Counted from the first letter of the stretch, positions 1 through 8,470 are shown. The stretch: DNA of 64,000 nucleotides from Streptomyces olivochromogenes (GCF_021538895.1 NZ_JADDRL010000035.1:21116-85115), one strand, 5' to 3'. The notes: a model not told the origin generated them from the sequence alone. A program made the numbers and translations.

Positions 1-36
1 CTTCAGGCCGTGTACTACGCCCTGAAGGTCTGGTGA
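1..36 (+). CDS. C-terminal end of an unidentified protein (partial)
   Basis: The first 36 bases stay open in frame and end ...YYALKVW-TGA, with a strong hairpin 17 bases further on. This looks like the last codons of a gene that begins outside the window. The tail is too short to assign a family. Confidence 0.5.
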   Translation, partial: LQAVYYALKVW

Positions 37-53
37 CCTGCGGCTAAAGAAGT

Positions 54-88
54 GATGGGCCCTACCCTCGGCCAAGGGTGGGCCCATC
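54..88 (+). terminator. Hairpin terminator after the partial first gene
   Basis: The arms GATGGGCCC and GGGCCCATC form a GC-rich stem, extended inwards by ACCCT/AGGGT with a one-base bulge and a short loop. It lies directly after the first stop codon. There is no U-tract, as is common for Streptomyces terminators. Confidence 0.65.
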
Positions 89-412
89 GTCGTCCTACAC
101 CGCCTGGGCCCCGCGTACTTGCTGACGGCGAGCGGCGGGGCTCAGTCATGTGGACAGTAGTGCAACGACGGTGAGGTCGTGCTGGGCACAGACTACCACC
201 GCAAGTTCAATTTTTCCCCTGCCTGCGTCAATTGTGATTTCGGCATGCTTTCGCCGGTCGCCATTCAATTTGGTCGCCTCGTTTTCATCTTTCGCGAGAC
301 TTCACCAATTTGACTTCGCCGGATGCGATTTGAGTTCCCCGGCCCTCGAACCTTTCGGTTCGGGTAATTTCCCGCGGTGCGGTCTTTCCTGTGTTTTGGG
401 TGTGGGCAGGCA

Positions 413-478
413 GACGAATGGCTGTGTTGGATAACGGGCCTGGGCTTGCGCACCCGTCGGCGGGCCAGCCGTTACCGG
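413..478. repeat. Left arm of a long imperfect inverted repeat
   Basis: This arm contains GGATAACGGGCCTGG and CCGTCGGCGGGCCAG. It matches the reverse complement of 1151..1217 over about 65 bases with a few mismatches and small gaps. The two arms enclose about 0.7 kb of non-coding DNA that itself contains repeats. Confidence 0.75.
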
Positions 479-685
479 CCGACGGGGTGAAGAGGATCAA
501 CCACCGGACTGCCGGATCGTTGCCCGACGGGACTGCCGGATCGTTGCCGGACACGACCCTTAGCGTCAGTCCGTCCGCTCCAGCCGGTCACACGGCCCCG
601 CTTGACCGGCAGCGCCGACTCACCGGTGAGTCAAGCGACACGGCTTGACCGACGGCCCGCGCTCAACGCTGGCTCGGCCGGCGCA

Positions 686-924
686 CGGCTGGCTCACGCT
701 GGTCCACGGGGGTATAGATACCCCCCAAGGGCCGTATACAGCTGACTCACGCTGGTCCATGGCCAAGCCACTCGCGTATACGGGCGGCCTACCGGTGTCG
801 ACCGGTGGTGTAGACCGGCAGTCGACACCGGTCCACGCCAGTTCCATGCAGGGCTGTCTCACCTGTCTCATGGCCCTGTTTCCCGTGGTCCACTCGGGTA
901 TGCCGGCGTCCACTCGCGTATACG
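686..924. repeat. Cluster of short direct repeats and GTATAC palindromes
   Basis: A 19-base word, GCTGGCTCACGCTGGTCCA, occurs at 688..706 and again with one change at 741..759. CCACTCGCGTATACG occurs at 768..782 and again at 910..924. Palindromic GTATAC, GTCGAC and ACCGGT motifs fill the space between. This density of iterated palindromic words in non-coding DNA suggests protein binding, such as an origin or control region, but no specific match is claimed. Confidence 0.5.
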
Positions 925-1150
925 ACACCGGTTCACCTCGGTCGACGGCCCGTTCGTCCCGTCTCGTGGCTGGCTCATCGTGTCTCACGGCCGTCGCACC
1001 CCGGCTCGTGACTGTTGGCCTTGACTCGGATGTGAGTCAAGCGGGGCCGCTTGACCGGCTGCAGCCGACGAGAGCGTCGACCTGTAGCCAGGGGCTGCGA
1101 TCAACGAGACTGAAGTCCGGCGGTTGCTCCACTTCACCCGTTCGGCGGAA

Positions 1151-1217
1151 CGGTTAAGCCTGGCCCGCCGACGGGGTGCAGGCCAGGCCCGTTATCCGAA
1201 CACGGCCAGCATCCGTC
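1151..1217. repeat. Right arm of the long inverted repeat
   Basis: Reverse-complement partner of 413..478; the shared core words are CCTGGCCCGCCGACGG and CCAGGCCCGTTATCC. A shorter inner pair is also inverted: CGGCCCCGCTTGAC near 592 and GTCAAGCGGGGCCG near 1036. The whole segment is therefore roughly symmetric. Confidence 0.75.
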
Positions 1218-1644
1218 CATGCAGGTCATGGGCATGTCAACACTCCGCCCACCCGGTAGGTGGATAGATGCGCCTACGCGTTTCCGCTTGGGCGGCTTTT
1301 CTCTGCCGATCAAGCAGTGCTCGGAATCGCGCCAGCGTGCAGAGTGGAAGCCTAGCGGCCGCCTTCGGGGGAGTAATGGGGAGGCCGAGCAAATACCGGC
1401 TCGCGGTGGAGTATGCCTACCGGGACTGCGTTGGCTGGGCACGTTGTCCGGGCATTGAGTGGAACGGCCGGGCTGGGGCCGCTACCCCCTCTATCACTCG
1501 TTCCGCCCGTATCCCATCCTCGAAGTGGCTGGCCATGACGGCGCTGGTGGGGACCCATCCGCCCGGAGTGGCGATGACGTACTGCTGCCGATGTCGGGCT
1601 GGGTGGCCCGGAGGCGTCCGGTGGGCCTCCGGGCCTGCCCGGCG

Positions 1645-1785
1645 TCAGCCAGCGGCGACGTTGAGGTGGCTGGCCAGGGCGACCGCGCCAGCGTGCGCGA
1701 AGCCGGTCCACACTGCACCGATGCGCGTGTCCTCGACGGCCCAGCCGCCGCGCAGCTTGATGACGCGGTAGCCAGTGGTGGCCAT
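1645..1785 (-). CDS. Small protein of 46 residues, function unknown
   Basis: The ATG at 1785 follows a strong AGGAGGA ribosome site (CAGGAGGAGCCC-ATG), which fixes the start within a longer open frame. The product begins MATTGYRVIKLRGGW and is small and soluble-looking, with no signal or membrane segment. I do not recognise the family. It stands alone between the repeat region and a small membrane-protein gene. Confidence 0.55.
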   Translation of the reverse strand: MATTGYRVIKLRGGWAVEDTRIGAVWTGFAHAGAVALASHLNVAAG

Positions 1786-2159
1786 GGGCTCCTCCTGAAG
1801 GGGTTGGTGCGGGTCGTCCTGACAGGCTCTGCCCCGGAGACAGCCCGCACTCCCATCCGCCCCTGGCGGGCCTGCATGCAGCCGTGCACCTTGACGCGAG
1901 GCTGCGCCCGCTCCCCCTCTAGCCGGACGTACGACCTTGGGCCCCCCTCCCAGGTTCTTGGCACCCTTGGGCATCAGGTCGCCGGGTCTCGGTCAGGGGA
2001 CTCTGCGTTGTCCATCAACCGATCCGTTCTGGGACAACGGAGCTCGGACGTCGACGTGCCGGGCCGGAGCCCGCTTCCGGCGTCCGCCAAAGGTGTCCAA
2101 CAACTCGGTGGTCCCGGACTCGCAGGCCCGGGACCACGTGTCTGCCCGATCGTCTGTCT

Positions 2160-2345
2160 TTATTCGTTGCTGGTGGTGTCGGCTGACGATGCCAGCTCGC
2201 TGCGCCGGCGGGCCATCTGGCGGCGCAGTCTGCGTATGGCCAAGCCCGACAGGCTGATGAGTACGCCGCTCAGCACGTTGATGGCAAAGTCTTGGATCAC
2301 AGACCCCATGAAGGCGTGGGTGCGCTGAAGGGCCGGACTGCGCAC
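2160..2345 (-). CDS. Small single-pass membrane protein
   Basis: A GTG start at 2345 is preceded by GAGGAG about six bases upstream. The 61 residues contain one hydrophobic segment (FAINVLSGVLISLSGLAI, residues about 19-36) followed by an Arg-rich stretch (RRLRRQMARRR), which predicts a cytoplasmic C-terminus. No known family was recognised. Confidence 0.5.
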   Translation of the reverse strand: MRSPALQRTHAFMGSVIQDFAINVLSGVLISLSGLAIRRLRRQMARRRSELASSADTTSNE

Positions 2346-2459
2346 CGCGCTCCTCGCGTGCGGAACTCGACCGAAGGAAAAGGGAACGCTGGCTCAGCCC
2401 CGGCCCGAAGCAGAAGCCAGCGGGAACGGCGACCAGGCGCCGTTCATGCTGGCTTCGGT

Positions 2460-2770
2460 CATTCGGAGGTCAGGAAGACGGCAGGCAGGTGAGCCTGCAG
2501 GAGAGCGCCACTTGGAGCGCGCGCGTCGGGCGAGAGCGTCCATCACGAGAACGCTTCCCTGGGCTGCCCTGCGAACGCCAGTGATCACGGCCGTTCTGGA
2601 GAAGGGTTCCGTTACGCTGACGCGCCTGATCACCATGAGCACGGCGGTCTCGACGGTGGTGAACCGGCGTCGGCACATAGAGCACTGCCGGCGTCGCCTG
2701 ATCGAGGTACCGCTGTCTCTTCCCTGGCATCGATTACGACTGTGGGCGCGGAACACGAGGGGCACTGCAT
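2460..2770 (-). pseudogene. nrdR: Frameshifted, truncated nrdR-like gene
   Basis: From an ATG at 2770 with GAGGAGGGG upstream, the frame reads MQCPSCSAPTVVIDARE, the first half of an NrdR zinc ribbon. About 50 bases in, the reading moves to another frame and continues GTSIRRRRQCSMCRRRFTTV, then a segment with VTEPFSRTAVITGVRRA. These are hallmark NrdR sequences: CPxC and CxxC zinc ligands and the entry into the ATP-cone. The match fades after about 100 residues, whereas NrdR normally has 150-170. NrdR represses ribonucleotide reductase operons, and the functional chromosomal copy is presumably elsewhere. This is a dead duplicate. Confidence 0.8.
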
Positions 2771-3115
2771 GGGCCCCTCCTCGGTCGGCGGAACTTGACC
2801 GGACCACTGTAGAACTCAAAAGCGCGCCGTGTTGGAGGAACCGGGCTGGTTCACAGCCGGTTCGTCCGGTTCCGTCAGCCCGCGCATCTCCCCATATGCA
2901 GCAAGGGTGTTGTGGCAAACTTGCCGTAGTTCTCGACCGGGATCGCCCGGCAGATGGTTCGCGACCGTCGGAGAGCACGCAACGGAGCTGATCCCGCCCA
3001 GCCAAATGGAGCGGGTGCAACCGGCCGACGATTCAAGATCGTTGGATCGGTTGGTTTCCGTTGCGGCAAGCCGCCCCGTCAGTGCGGAGATGACTAGCCC
3101 TGGCGGAGTTGCATC
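2771..3115. other. Intergenic stretch with no recognisable gene
   Basis: Frames open here lack strong codon bias, clear ribosome sites and recognisable motifs. No convincing hairpin or repeat was seen. Confidence 0.3.
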
Positions 3116-3307
3116 GTGGCGGCGATCTTGCCGTTCCTCTCTCGGATCCCCTTCCTTGTTTGGGCCGTCCTTGCGGTCGCTGGGGTCTATCTCGTCCTGA
3201 TCGCGGTTCTCTCGGTCACCGCGGTGTACTCCGCGAAGCCCGCGCGGCGTCGCGCGGCCGCCGACATGGTGCGGATTCTGTGGTTCACCCACAGCAGGGA
3301 TGAGTAA
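3116..3307 (+). CDS. Small membrane protein of 63 residues
   Basis: The GTG at 3116 follows a GGAG motif seven bases upstream. Residues about 4-38 are strongly hydrophobic (PFLVWAVLAVAGVYLVLIAV), followed by a basic SAKPARRRAAADMVR stretch, so at least one membrane span is expected. No known family was recognised. Confidence 0.5.
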   Translation: MAAILPFLSRIPFLVWAVLAVAGVYLVLIAVLSVTAVYSAKPARRRAAADMVRILWFTHSRDE

Positions 3308-3347
3308 GGATGTCGGGTTCGTACGACGGGCCAGACTCCGCCGTGGG

Positions 3348-3510
3348 TTAAGCCGTCCGCTTCCGCAGGGTGGGCGGCCGGTCTGTGGGATTGGCGAGCA
3401 AACGGCGGACGGTCTCCGGGTGCCAGCGTTCCCCGCGCTTGGGCCGGATGCCCTCGGCCTCCAGAACCGCGACGATCTCGCGGAAGGACACGGCGTTCGC
3501 GACATCCCTA
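3348..3510 (-). pseudogene. Detached 3' end of a serine recombinase gene
   Basis: Read on the minus strand, this encodes SFREIVAVLEAEGIRPKRG, then ERWHPETVRRLLANPTDRPP and a stop. It closely matches the last 50 residues of the intact recombinase at 4802..5539 (SFREIAAVLEAEGIRPKRGD). There is no start and no catalytic domain. It is a duplicated or leftover end of a related recombinase. Confidence 0.8.
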
Positions 3511-3512
3511 CA

Positions 3513-3881
3513 TCAGGCGCCCCCAGGAGGTGCGTAGGTGATGCCGACGTCTCCGGCGGAGGTAGCGGCGAGGGTCACGACCTTCCATATCGCGGCGGGA
3601 ACGCCAGCCCGGGGAACGTCCCAGGTGTCGTTGAGGAGATCTACGGTCAATCCCACGGACTTGCCGTCCGGACCCTTGGCCGAGAACTTGACCTTCTCCG
3701 CTGTCCACGGCTTGGCGTGGACAGAGGTGAACTCCACCAGGGCGTGGTACGCCGCGAAGTCCTTGCCGTTTCGGGTGAGGGTGAGAGTGCCCGGCCGAAG
3801 GTTGATACCGACGTGGACCTGGGTGTCTTCCTGCACGATGACGGGTTCGCCGGTGGCGCTCAGGTCCACGCTGCTCTCCAA
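3513..3881 (-). CDS. Hypothetical protein of about 122 residues
   Basis: The frame shows good Streptomyces codon bias and a beta-rich, soluble-looking product (VDLSATGEPVIVQEDTQVHV near the N-terminus). The start is uncertain: the longest frame begins at a TTG, a GTG lies four codons in, and neither has an obvious ribosome site. Its 3' end lies directly against the recombinase remnant. The family was not recognised. Confidence 0.5.
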   Translation of the reverse strand: MESSVDLSATGEPVIVQEDTQVHVGINLRPGTLTLTRNGKDFAAYHALVEFTSVHAKPWTAEKVKFSAKGPDGKSVGLTVDLLNDTWDVPRAGVPAAIWKVVTLAATSAGDVGITYAPPGGA

Positions 3882-3979
3882 GTGGGTGAGGTGGTGTCCA
3901 GCTGCTCAGCATGGCAGCTGAACACCCGCCGGGAGAGGGCGTCCATAAACCGAAGGATGTCCTGCACCTGCTCCAGTGA

Positions 3980-4171
3980 TCAGGTCGACGAGGACGCGAG
4001 GAAGGCGACCACCATAAGTCCGAGGCTAGCCACCCCCATGAAGGCTCTGCCCCCGGCACCCAACCCCGCCAGCACGGGCGCCCCCTGCCAGACGGCCACA
4101 ACCCCGGACACCAGACCAACAACCAGCGCTACGCACAGCACAACAACAACCGACAGGACTCCGACAACCAT
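3980..4171 (-). CDS. Small two-span membrane protein
   Basis: The ATG at 4171 is preceded by GGGGAGG at good spacing. The 63 residues hold two hydrophobic segments: MVVGVLSVVVVLCVALVVG at the N-terminus, and FMGVASLGLMVVAFL near the end. Small membrane proteins of this type are common in actinomycete mobile elements, but the specific role is unknown. Confidence 0.55.
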   Translation of the reverse strand: MVVGVLSVVVVLCVALVVGLVSGVVAVWQGAPVLAGLGAGGRAFMGVASLGLMVVAFLASSST

Positions 4172-4625
4172 GACGGGCCTCCCCTTCCACACACGGGCAG
4201 GGGAGGCCAGTTCTGGTGCCGGGCAGGCAGCCGAAGTCTGACCACCCCTGTTGACGAGACAACAGACGTGATCACGCTGTGCGGCCGAGTCGCACACACG
4301 TAGCGGCTGCCTGCTCTCGTCGCCCCGTCACGGATATGTGCGGGCTGCCTCAGAACAGCAGGACATTGGATCACTCAAGGCTCGGCGGATCCGTCACAGC
4401 TTCCAACGCCCAAGCGCCTCAAGCCATTCCCGCCGCCCCGCAAGGAATGTGGACCTATTCGGGCAGCATTCGGAGCTGTCCGGGCGATGTGCGGCCTGAG
4501 CTGGGGTCTTCTCTTCTCGGAGTACAGATTCTCGCGAGAGTTGTGAGGCTAGCCCGCGTGCGCTGCATGGTGCGGCCTGCGACGCGGATGGGCCGCGTCT
4601 CACCATCCGCACCTGGGAGTTCAAC
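4172..4625. other. Intergenic stretch between divergent small genes
   Basis: No gene could be supported here. It separates the minus-strand membrane protein from the plus-strand 47-residue protein and presumably holds both promoters. No clear -35/-10 pair or operator was identified. Confidence 0.3.
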
Positions 4626-4769
4626 GTGAACGGTCTCGACACCCGCACCGCCGTACTGCTGCTGGCGGGCGCCGGCGCCACGTACGTCGCCTTCCTGCAC
4701 CCGGCTGTCGGAGTCGCGGTCCTGGTGGGCCTGGCCGTGGTCGGCCTCCTCCACGCCCTGATGCGATGA
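4626..4769 (+). CDS. Small membrane protein of 47 residues
   Basis: The GTG start at 4626 follows GGGAG at normal spacing. The product begins MNGLDTRTAVLLLAGAG and has two short hydrophobic stretches, the second VGVAVLVGLAVVGLLHAL, ending LMR. It is too short for most gene callers but has strong codon bias. It lies tail to tail with the recombinase gene, 32 bases away. Confidence 0.6.
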   Translation: MNGLDTRTAVLLLAGAGATYVAFLHPAVGVAVLVGLAVVGLLHALMR

Positions 4770-4801
4770 CACCTTGGTGTCCGGGTTGGGCCTGGAGCCC
4801 T

Positions 4802-5539
4802 CTACGAGGTGCGCTGGCGCGGGTACAGGATCGGTGGCTTGTCGGTCGGGTTGGCAAGCATCCGGCGGACGGTTTCCGGGTGCCAGCGGTCTCCGCGCTT
4901 CGGCCGGATACCTTCGGCCTCTAGCACCGCGGCGATCTCACGGAAGGACAGCTCGTCCTCGTCGCGGAGCTGGCGGGCACGGGCGCGGCCGGCCTGCTCC
5001 GCTTCCGCCTCGGCCGGCTCCTTCTGGTGGGCCCGCCATCCGTACGGCGGGGCACCGTAGGCGTATCCGCCCTGTTCGGCCTTCTCGCGCCGTCCGTGAC
5101 GGAGTCGGGCGGCGATCATCGACCGCTCCAACTGGGCAAAGACGCCCATCATCTGGCGCATGGCGGTGCGCATCGGGTCGTCCGGGTCGTCCGGGTGGAC
5201 TTCCCCGGAGTCCGCGGTGAACGCGCGTCCGCCGTGCTTCCAGATCTGGGCCAGGATGGCCTCCTGGACGACGAGGGTGCGGGCGAACCTGTCGAGGTTC
5301 GGCGCAATGATGCCGTCCGCGGTGCCGTCCTCGATCTCGGTCAGTGCGTCGGCAAGCCCGGGGCGTTCAGCGCTCTCCAGCGTTCCGGAGCGTCCTTCAT
5401 CGCGGTAGATGGTGCGGCCAAGCCGGTGGCCAACCTCGCGGCACCACCGGCGCACGTGCTTCTCCTGAACGTCGAGTCCGTACCCGTCGAGTTGGCGCCC
5501 GGTGCTGACGCGGATGTACCCCACAAGCCTCATGGGCAC
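4802..5539 (-). CDS. Serine recombinase (resolvase/invertase family)
   Basis: This 245-residue protein has the resolvase N-terminal domain. YIRVST supplies the catalytic serine near residue 12. DEGRSGT and LDRFAR supply conserved arginines, and the E-helix reads FAQLERSMIAARLRHGRR. A short recombinase-type DNA-binding tail with an HTH (SFREIAAVLEAEGIRPKRG) follows. The family cuts and rejoins DNA through a 5'-phosphoserine bond. It is much shorter than the large serine integrases (450 or more residues), so resolution or inversion is more likely than phage integration. Start is GTG at 5539, or ATG two codons in. A copy of its 3' end lies at 3348..3510. Confidence 0.85.
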   Translation of the reverse strand: MPMRLVGYIRVSTGRQLDGYGLDVQEKHVRRWCREVGHRLGRTIYRDEGRSGTLESAERPGLADALTEIEDGTADGIIAPNLDRFARTLVVQEAILAQIWKHGGRAFTADSGEVHPDDPDDPMRTAMRQMMGVFAQLERSMIAARLRHGRREKAEQGGYAYGAPPYGWRAHQKEPAEAEAEQAGRARARQLRDEDELSFREIAAVLEAEGIRPKRGDRWHPETVRRMLANPTDKPPILYPRQRTS

Positions 5540-5653
5540 ATGATGACGGGCTGTACTGACAATGGGCCGTGACCTGGAGTGTCACAGAAGGTGGCATAAC
5601 TGTGACGCCGGAGAGACCCTATCGAGCCTTGAGCGGCTGCCACTGAGGCTGCG

Positions 5654-5878
5654 TCAGGCAGGGAGGTGGGGCGGTACCTCCCCGGCCCGGCCGCCAGCTC
5701 CAAGGGTCCGCCGCAGGGCCGGGAACGGCGCCGGGTGCATACCGAGCACTCCCCGGGCCCGCAGCTCATCCAGGTCGGGGAGGCGGACTCCAGGGAGGGA
5801 GTCGAGTAGATCGGCCTGGGCAGCGCGGATCTGTGCGGACGGCTGGGGGCCAGGGCCAAGAGTGCGGCGGTCTGTCAC
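5654..5878 (-). CDS. Possible small protein of 74 residues
   Basis: A GTG-started frame with reasonable third-position GC encodes MTDRRTLGPGPQPSAQIRAA followed by a Leu/Arg/Pro-rich tail. No ribosome site or domain is obvious. It could equally be a chance frame. Confidence 0.25.
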   Translation of the reverse strand: MTDRRTLGPGPQPSAQIRAAQADLLDSLPGVRLPDLDELRARGVLGMHPAPFPALRRTLGAGGRAGEVPPHLPA

Positions 5879-6085
5879 GCGGTCATCGTAGGGCGGCGCT
5901 TCAACTGCTCACCCCTGACCGAAGGCCTGGACGGCGTCGGCGTGCAGGGGGACTCGGCATGTGTTGGCCCGGATATGGGGAGCTTATCCGGGATCCATAG
6001 CCAAGGGCTGCCCGTGAACACCACGGGATCGCCGAACGGGTCCAGGATCCCCAGCCCGTTCGACAAGCCGATCCACCCCTACAGC

Positions 6086-6886
6086 TCACTGCGGCGGCCC
6101 GTCTCCTCCCGCGCCCAGGTTGTAAAACTCGGACCCACCGCCCGTGTCTGGGCGCGGCCGACGCAACTTCATCCGAGCCTCGCGCCATATGCGCCAAGTG
6201 ACGATGTAGGCACCGCTGGCTAGCGGTATGGCAGCCACCCACATCAACAACCGCGCAATCGTCCACCACGTCGTTTCTGCCGACCATCCGCCCGCGGCCG
6301 GAGTGACGACCAGCCTGCCGGTGCCCAGCCACGCCAGGAAGCAAGCCAGCGCGACAGCCACAGCGCTGATCGTCACTTTCAAAGCGACGATCGCACGTGA
6401 ACAGTGCGTGGCCACTGTTCCCGGCGTGATCCCCATGAGTCTGGCTGTCTCGGACTGGGTGAGTCCCAGGACTTTGTTCCATAGCACTGCTGTGCGCTGC
6501 TGCTGCGGTAGAGCGCTCAGCGCGACATCCAGGTCAAGACGCAGGTCGGTTGCCGCGCAGGGATCGTCCAGGGGGCCGGCGTCCTCCAACTGCAGATCCA
6601 GGTTTCTCGATCCGTAGCCCTGGCCGGTGCGGTAGTAGCGCTGCGTCGCCTGCCAGACCTCGTTCTTGATGACGCGGTAGACGTACGGGCGAAGTCGCCC
6701 AATCGGATTGTTGCGGGCCAGCACGCTCGCGATGGCGTTCTGGACCAAGTCCTCGGGGTCGGCTGCCGACTGCGGGACCCCCAAGGCCGTGAGCTGCTTC
6801 CGGGCAAAGCCGACCATCTGCTTTTTTCGCTCGGCGAACAGAGCCGACACCTCGGCGGTTCGGTCTGGGGTCTCCAGTTCAGTCAT
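6086..6886 (-). CDS. ECF-type sigma factor with C-terminal membrane region
   Basis: The ATG at 6886 gives 266 residues. Residues about 1-165 carry sigma-70 regions 2 and 4: DPEDLVQNAIASVLARNN, then YVYRVIKNEVWQATQRYY, then the region 4 helix ALPQQQRTAVLWNKVLGLTQ with SETARLMGITPGTVATH. After region 4 there are two hydrophobic spans, VTISAVAVALACFLAWLG and ARLLMWVAAIPLASGAYIV, and a polar tail. Sigma domains fused to membrane segments suggest control by membrane tethering or a built-in anti-sigma. The start overlaps the end of the small membrane-protein gene upstream, so the two are probably co-translated. Confidence 0.8.
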   Translation of the reverse strand: MTELETPDRTAEVSALFAERKKQMVGFARKQLTALGVPQSAADPEDLVQNAIASVLARNNPIGRLRPYVYRVIKNEVWQATQRYYRTGQGYGSRNLDLQLEDAGPLDDPCAATDLRLDLDVALSALPQQQRTAVLWNKVLGLTQSETARLMGITPGTVATHCSRAIVALKVTISAVAVALACFLAWLGTGRLVVTPAAGGWSAETTWWTIARLLMWVAAIPLASGAYIVTWRIWREARMKLRRPRPDTGGGSEFYNLGAGGDGPPQ

Positions 6887-7070
6887 GCGGTCCCCGCCTC
6901 GCCTCACGTCGCTCGCCCACTGCCCGGCCGCCCGACTCCCGCTCGGCCCGCACAAGTTCGGCCTTGCCCGACGCCCGGATACGGAAGGCGATGCTTCGCA
7001 ACACGCTGCTCAGCGCCGGGGCGAACACGCCCATCAACAACATGACGACACCCACGCCCGTCAACTGCAC
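6879..7070 (-). CDS. Small membrane protein co-transcribed with the sigma factor
   Basis: A GTG start at 7070 follows GGAGGGGG. The 63 residues begin with a hydrophobic span (GVGVVMLLMGVFAPALSSVL) and continue with a charged tail. The stop overlaps the ATG of the sigma factor by eight bases, which points to translational coupling and a possible functional link such as a membrane partner. Confidence 0.6.
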   Translation of the reverse strand: MQLTGVGVVMLLMGVFAPALSSVLRSIAFRIRASGKAELVRAERESGGRAVGERREARRGPHD

Positions 7071-7157
7071 GGGAACCCCCTCCAGTCTGCGGCCATGAGC
7101 GCCTCACCGTGAAGCAGCGGCCGTACAACCCTTCACAGTCGCCCAGCCGCCGGATTC

Positions 7158-7355
7158 TTGACACGACACCCAAGATTTTTCGGCGCGGTCTTCTCCGGCG
7201 GCACGGTCGGTTTCTTCGGCGCGGTGTTCTCCGGCGGCACGGTCAACTTCGAGGGCGCGGTCGGTGGGCCGCCCACTGGCCTGGTCCCACCGAGCGGGTC
7301 GCCGTTGCCGACCGGGCTCAGTCTGCCGCCAACCTGGCACCCGGCTGGCTCCTGA
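7158..7355 (+). pseudogene. C-terminal fragment of a GxxFSGGTVxF repeat protein
   Basis: The frame contains two tandem FFGAVFSGGTV units followed by NFEGAV and a Pro-rich end (LPTGLSLPPTWHPAGS). Pentapeptide-like repeats of this kind occur in longer Streptomyces proteins with many units and a similar Pro-rich C-terminus. Only the last two or three units remain here, and the only start is a TTG without a ribosome site, so it is probably a truncated remnant. Confidence 0.45.
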
Positions 7356-7588
7356 TGAGGAGGCTCTGGCATCGGGGCGCGTGGGCCCTAGGGTGATCGC
7401 GACATTGGAACGACCCACCACCCGCCATGCCGCCGCCGACCGCGAGTTCGCCGCGCTCCTCAACCCCCGGCCCACCCCGGCGGGCATGTGACCCAGCTCA
7501 CGTCGCAATGTCCAAGATTCATTGCCGCTGGCCCTGCCTCCCGGGACTGAGAGGGGAACAGCCCGCACCAACAAAGGAGCACCGTGCA

Positions 7589-8470
7589 GTGACTTCCCCG
7601 CCGATCCTCCACCTCCTCCCCGAGCCCGCTCCCTCCCAAGGACGACCGGAGGTCTGGATCAACATCGCCGCCACAGCCGAGGACGGCATCACCCTGGAAC
7701 GGCGGGACGGCCCCAGGTCCGAAGCACCGGTGGAGCTGACGATTCCGCACGCCCTCCTGGGGCTGGAGCCGAACTGGGAGCCGCCCCCCGCCCCGGAGCG
7801 CATCCAGCAACGCGAGCCGTCCCCCGTCCCGGAGCTGATCCGCGCGGTGCAGTTCCGCGGCTGGGTCAGCGGTACATGGAACACCTCATTTGACCAACAG
7901 ATCACCCCCCGAGCGCGCGCCCAGGCACTTGATCACTTCCTCGCCGCCAAAGTCCTTGTCGTCCCACGAAGCGAGCGCTGGCGGGAAGCCGTGTCCACTG
8001 CGCTGCTCGGCGGCTGGTGCGAGCCCCTGTGGCAGACCGGGCGCCTGCCCAACTCCGCGCTCGACGCGCTGAAGGCGGAGGCCCGCATGCTGCACCGACA
8101 GCTCGTGCCGTTGTGGAAGCGCGGCACCCGGCACGGGCGGGTGCTGTCCCTGGACGCCGCCCTCGGCGACGGGCTGTCGCTGTACGACCTGGTCGCCGCC
8201 GACATCGACCATCTGCGACACGCGGCGGACGGGGTGTTCACGGACGAGCGGCTCAAGGCCGTCCTGCGCGGTCTGACCCCAGACGAGCGGCGGGTGGTGG
8301 TCGCGTACGCCGCGGGCGAGGGCACCACCTGGACGGAGGCCGCTACGGTCGCCGGCGCCACCGCCCCCGAGGCCTTCGGTGAGCGCGTGCGCCGCAAGGC
8401 CAAGCGGCTGGCCGACGAGCAGCGACGGCGCGCTGCCCAGAGGCGGAGCGGTTCGACGCCGCCGTGCTGA
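7589..8470 (+). CDS. Hypothetical protein with C-terminal HTH-like region
   Basis: The GTG at 7589 (AAGGAG nine bases upstream) gives 293 residues beginning MTSPPILHLLPEPAP. The middle part (LDHFLAAKVLVVPRSERWRE) is alpha-helical. The C-terminus, LTPDERRVVVAYAAGEGTTW followed by TEAATVAGATAPEAFGERVR, resembles a sigma region 4 or LuxR-type helix-turn-helix ending in a basic tail. A DNA-binding role is an inference. It is followed 212 bases later by a small membrane-protein gene on the same strand. Confidence 0.6.
   Translation: MTSPPILHLLPEPAPSQGRPEVWINIAATAEDGITLERRDGPRSEAPVELTIPHALLGLEPNWEPPPAPERIQQREPSPVPELIRAVQFRGWVSGTWNTSFDQQITPRARAQALDHFLAAKVLVVPRSERWREAVSTALLGGWCEPLWQTGRLPNSALDALKAEARMLHRQLVPLWKRGTRHGRVLSLDAALGDGLSLYDLVAADIDHLRHAADGVFTDERLKAVLRGLTPDERRVVVAYAAGEGTTWTEAATVAGATAPEAFGERVRRKAKRLADEQRRRAAQRRSGSTPPC

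Larger units (their letters stand above)
89..1640. other. Poorly coding stretch rich in palindromes and repeats
   Basis: No open frame here has convincing codon bias, a ribosome site or a recognisable product. Up to about position 350 the base composition is less GC-rich than the rest of the window. From 413 to 1217 it holds a pair of long inverted repeats with iteron-like repeats inside, listed separately. From 1218 to 1640 nothing recognisable was seen. It could be a regulatory or replication region or the remnant of a small mobile element. Confidence 0.4.

Noticed and set aside
620..1157. Overlapping frames on both strands in the inverted-repeat region
   Set aside because: No ribosome sites, repetitive composition, poor codon bias and frames on both strands of equal quality point to non-coding DNA.
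2829..3505. Frames upstream of and over the recombinase remnant
   Set aside because: They lack domain similarity; part of the region is better explained by the detached recombinase end in another frame.
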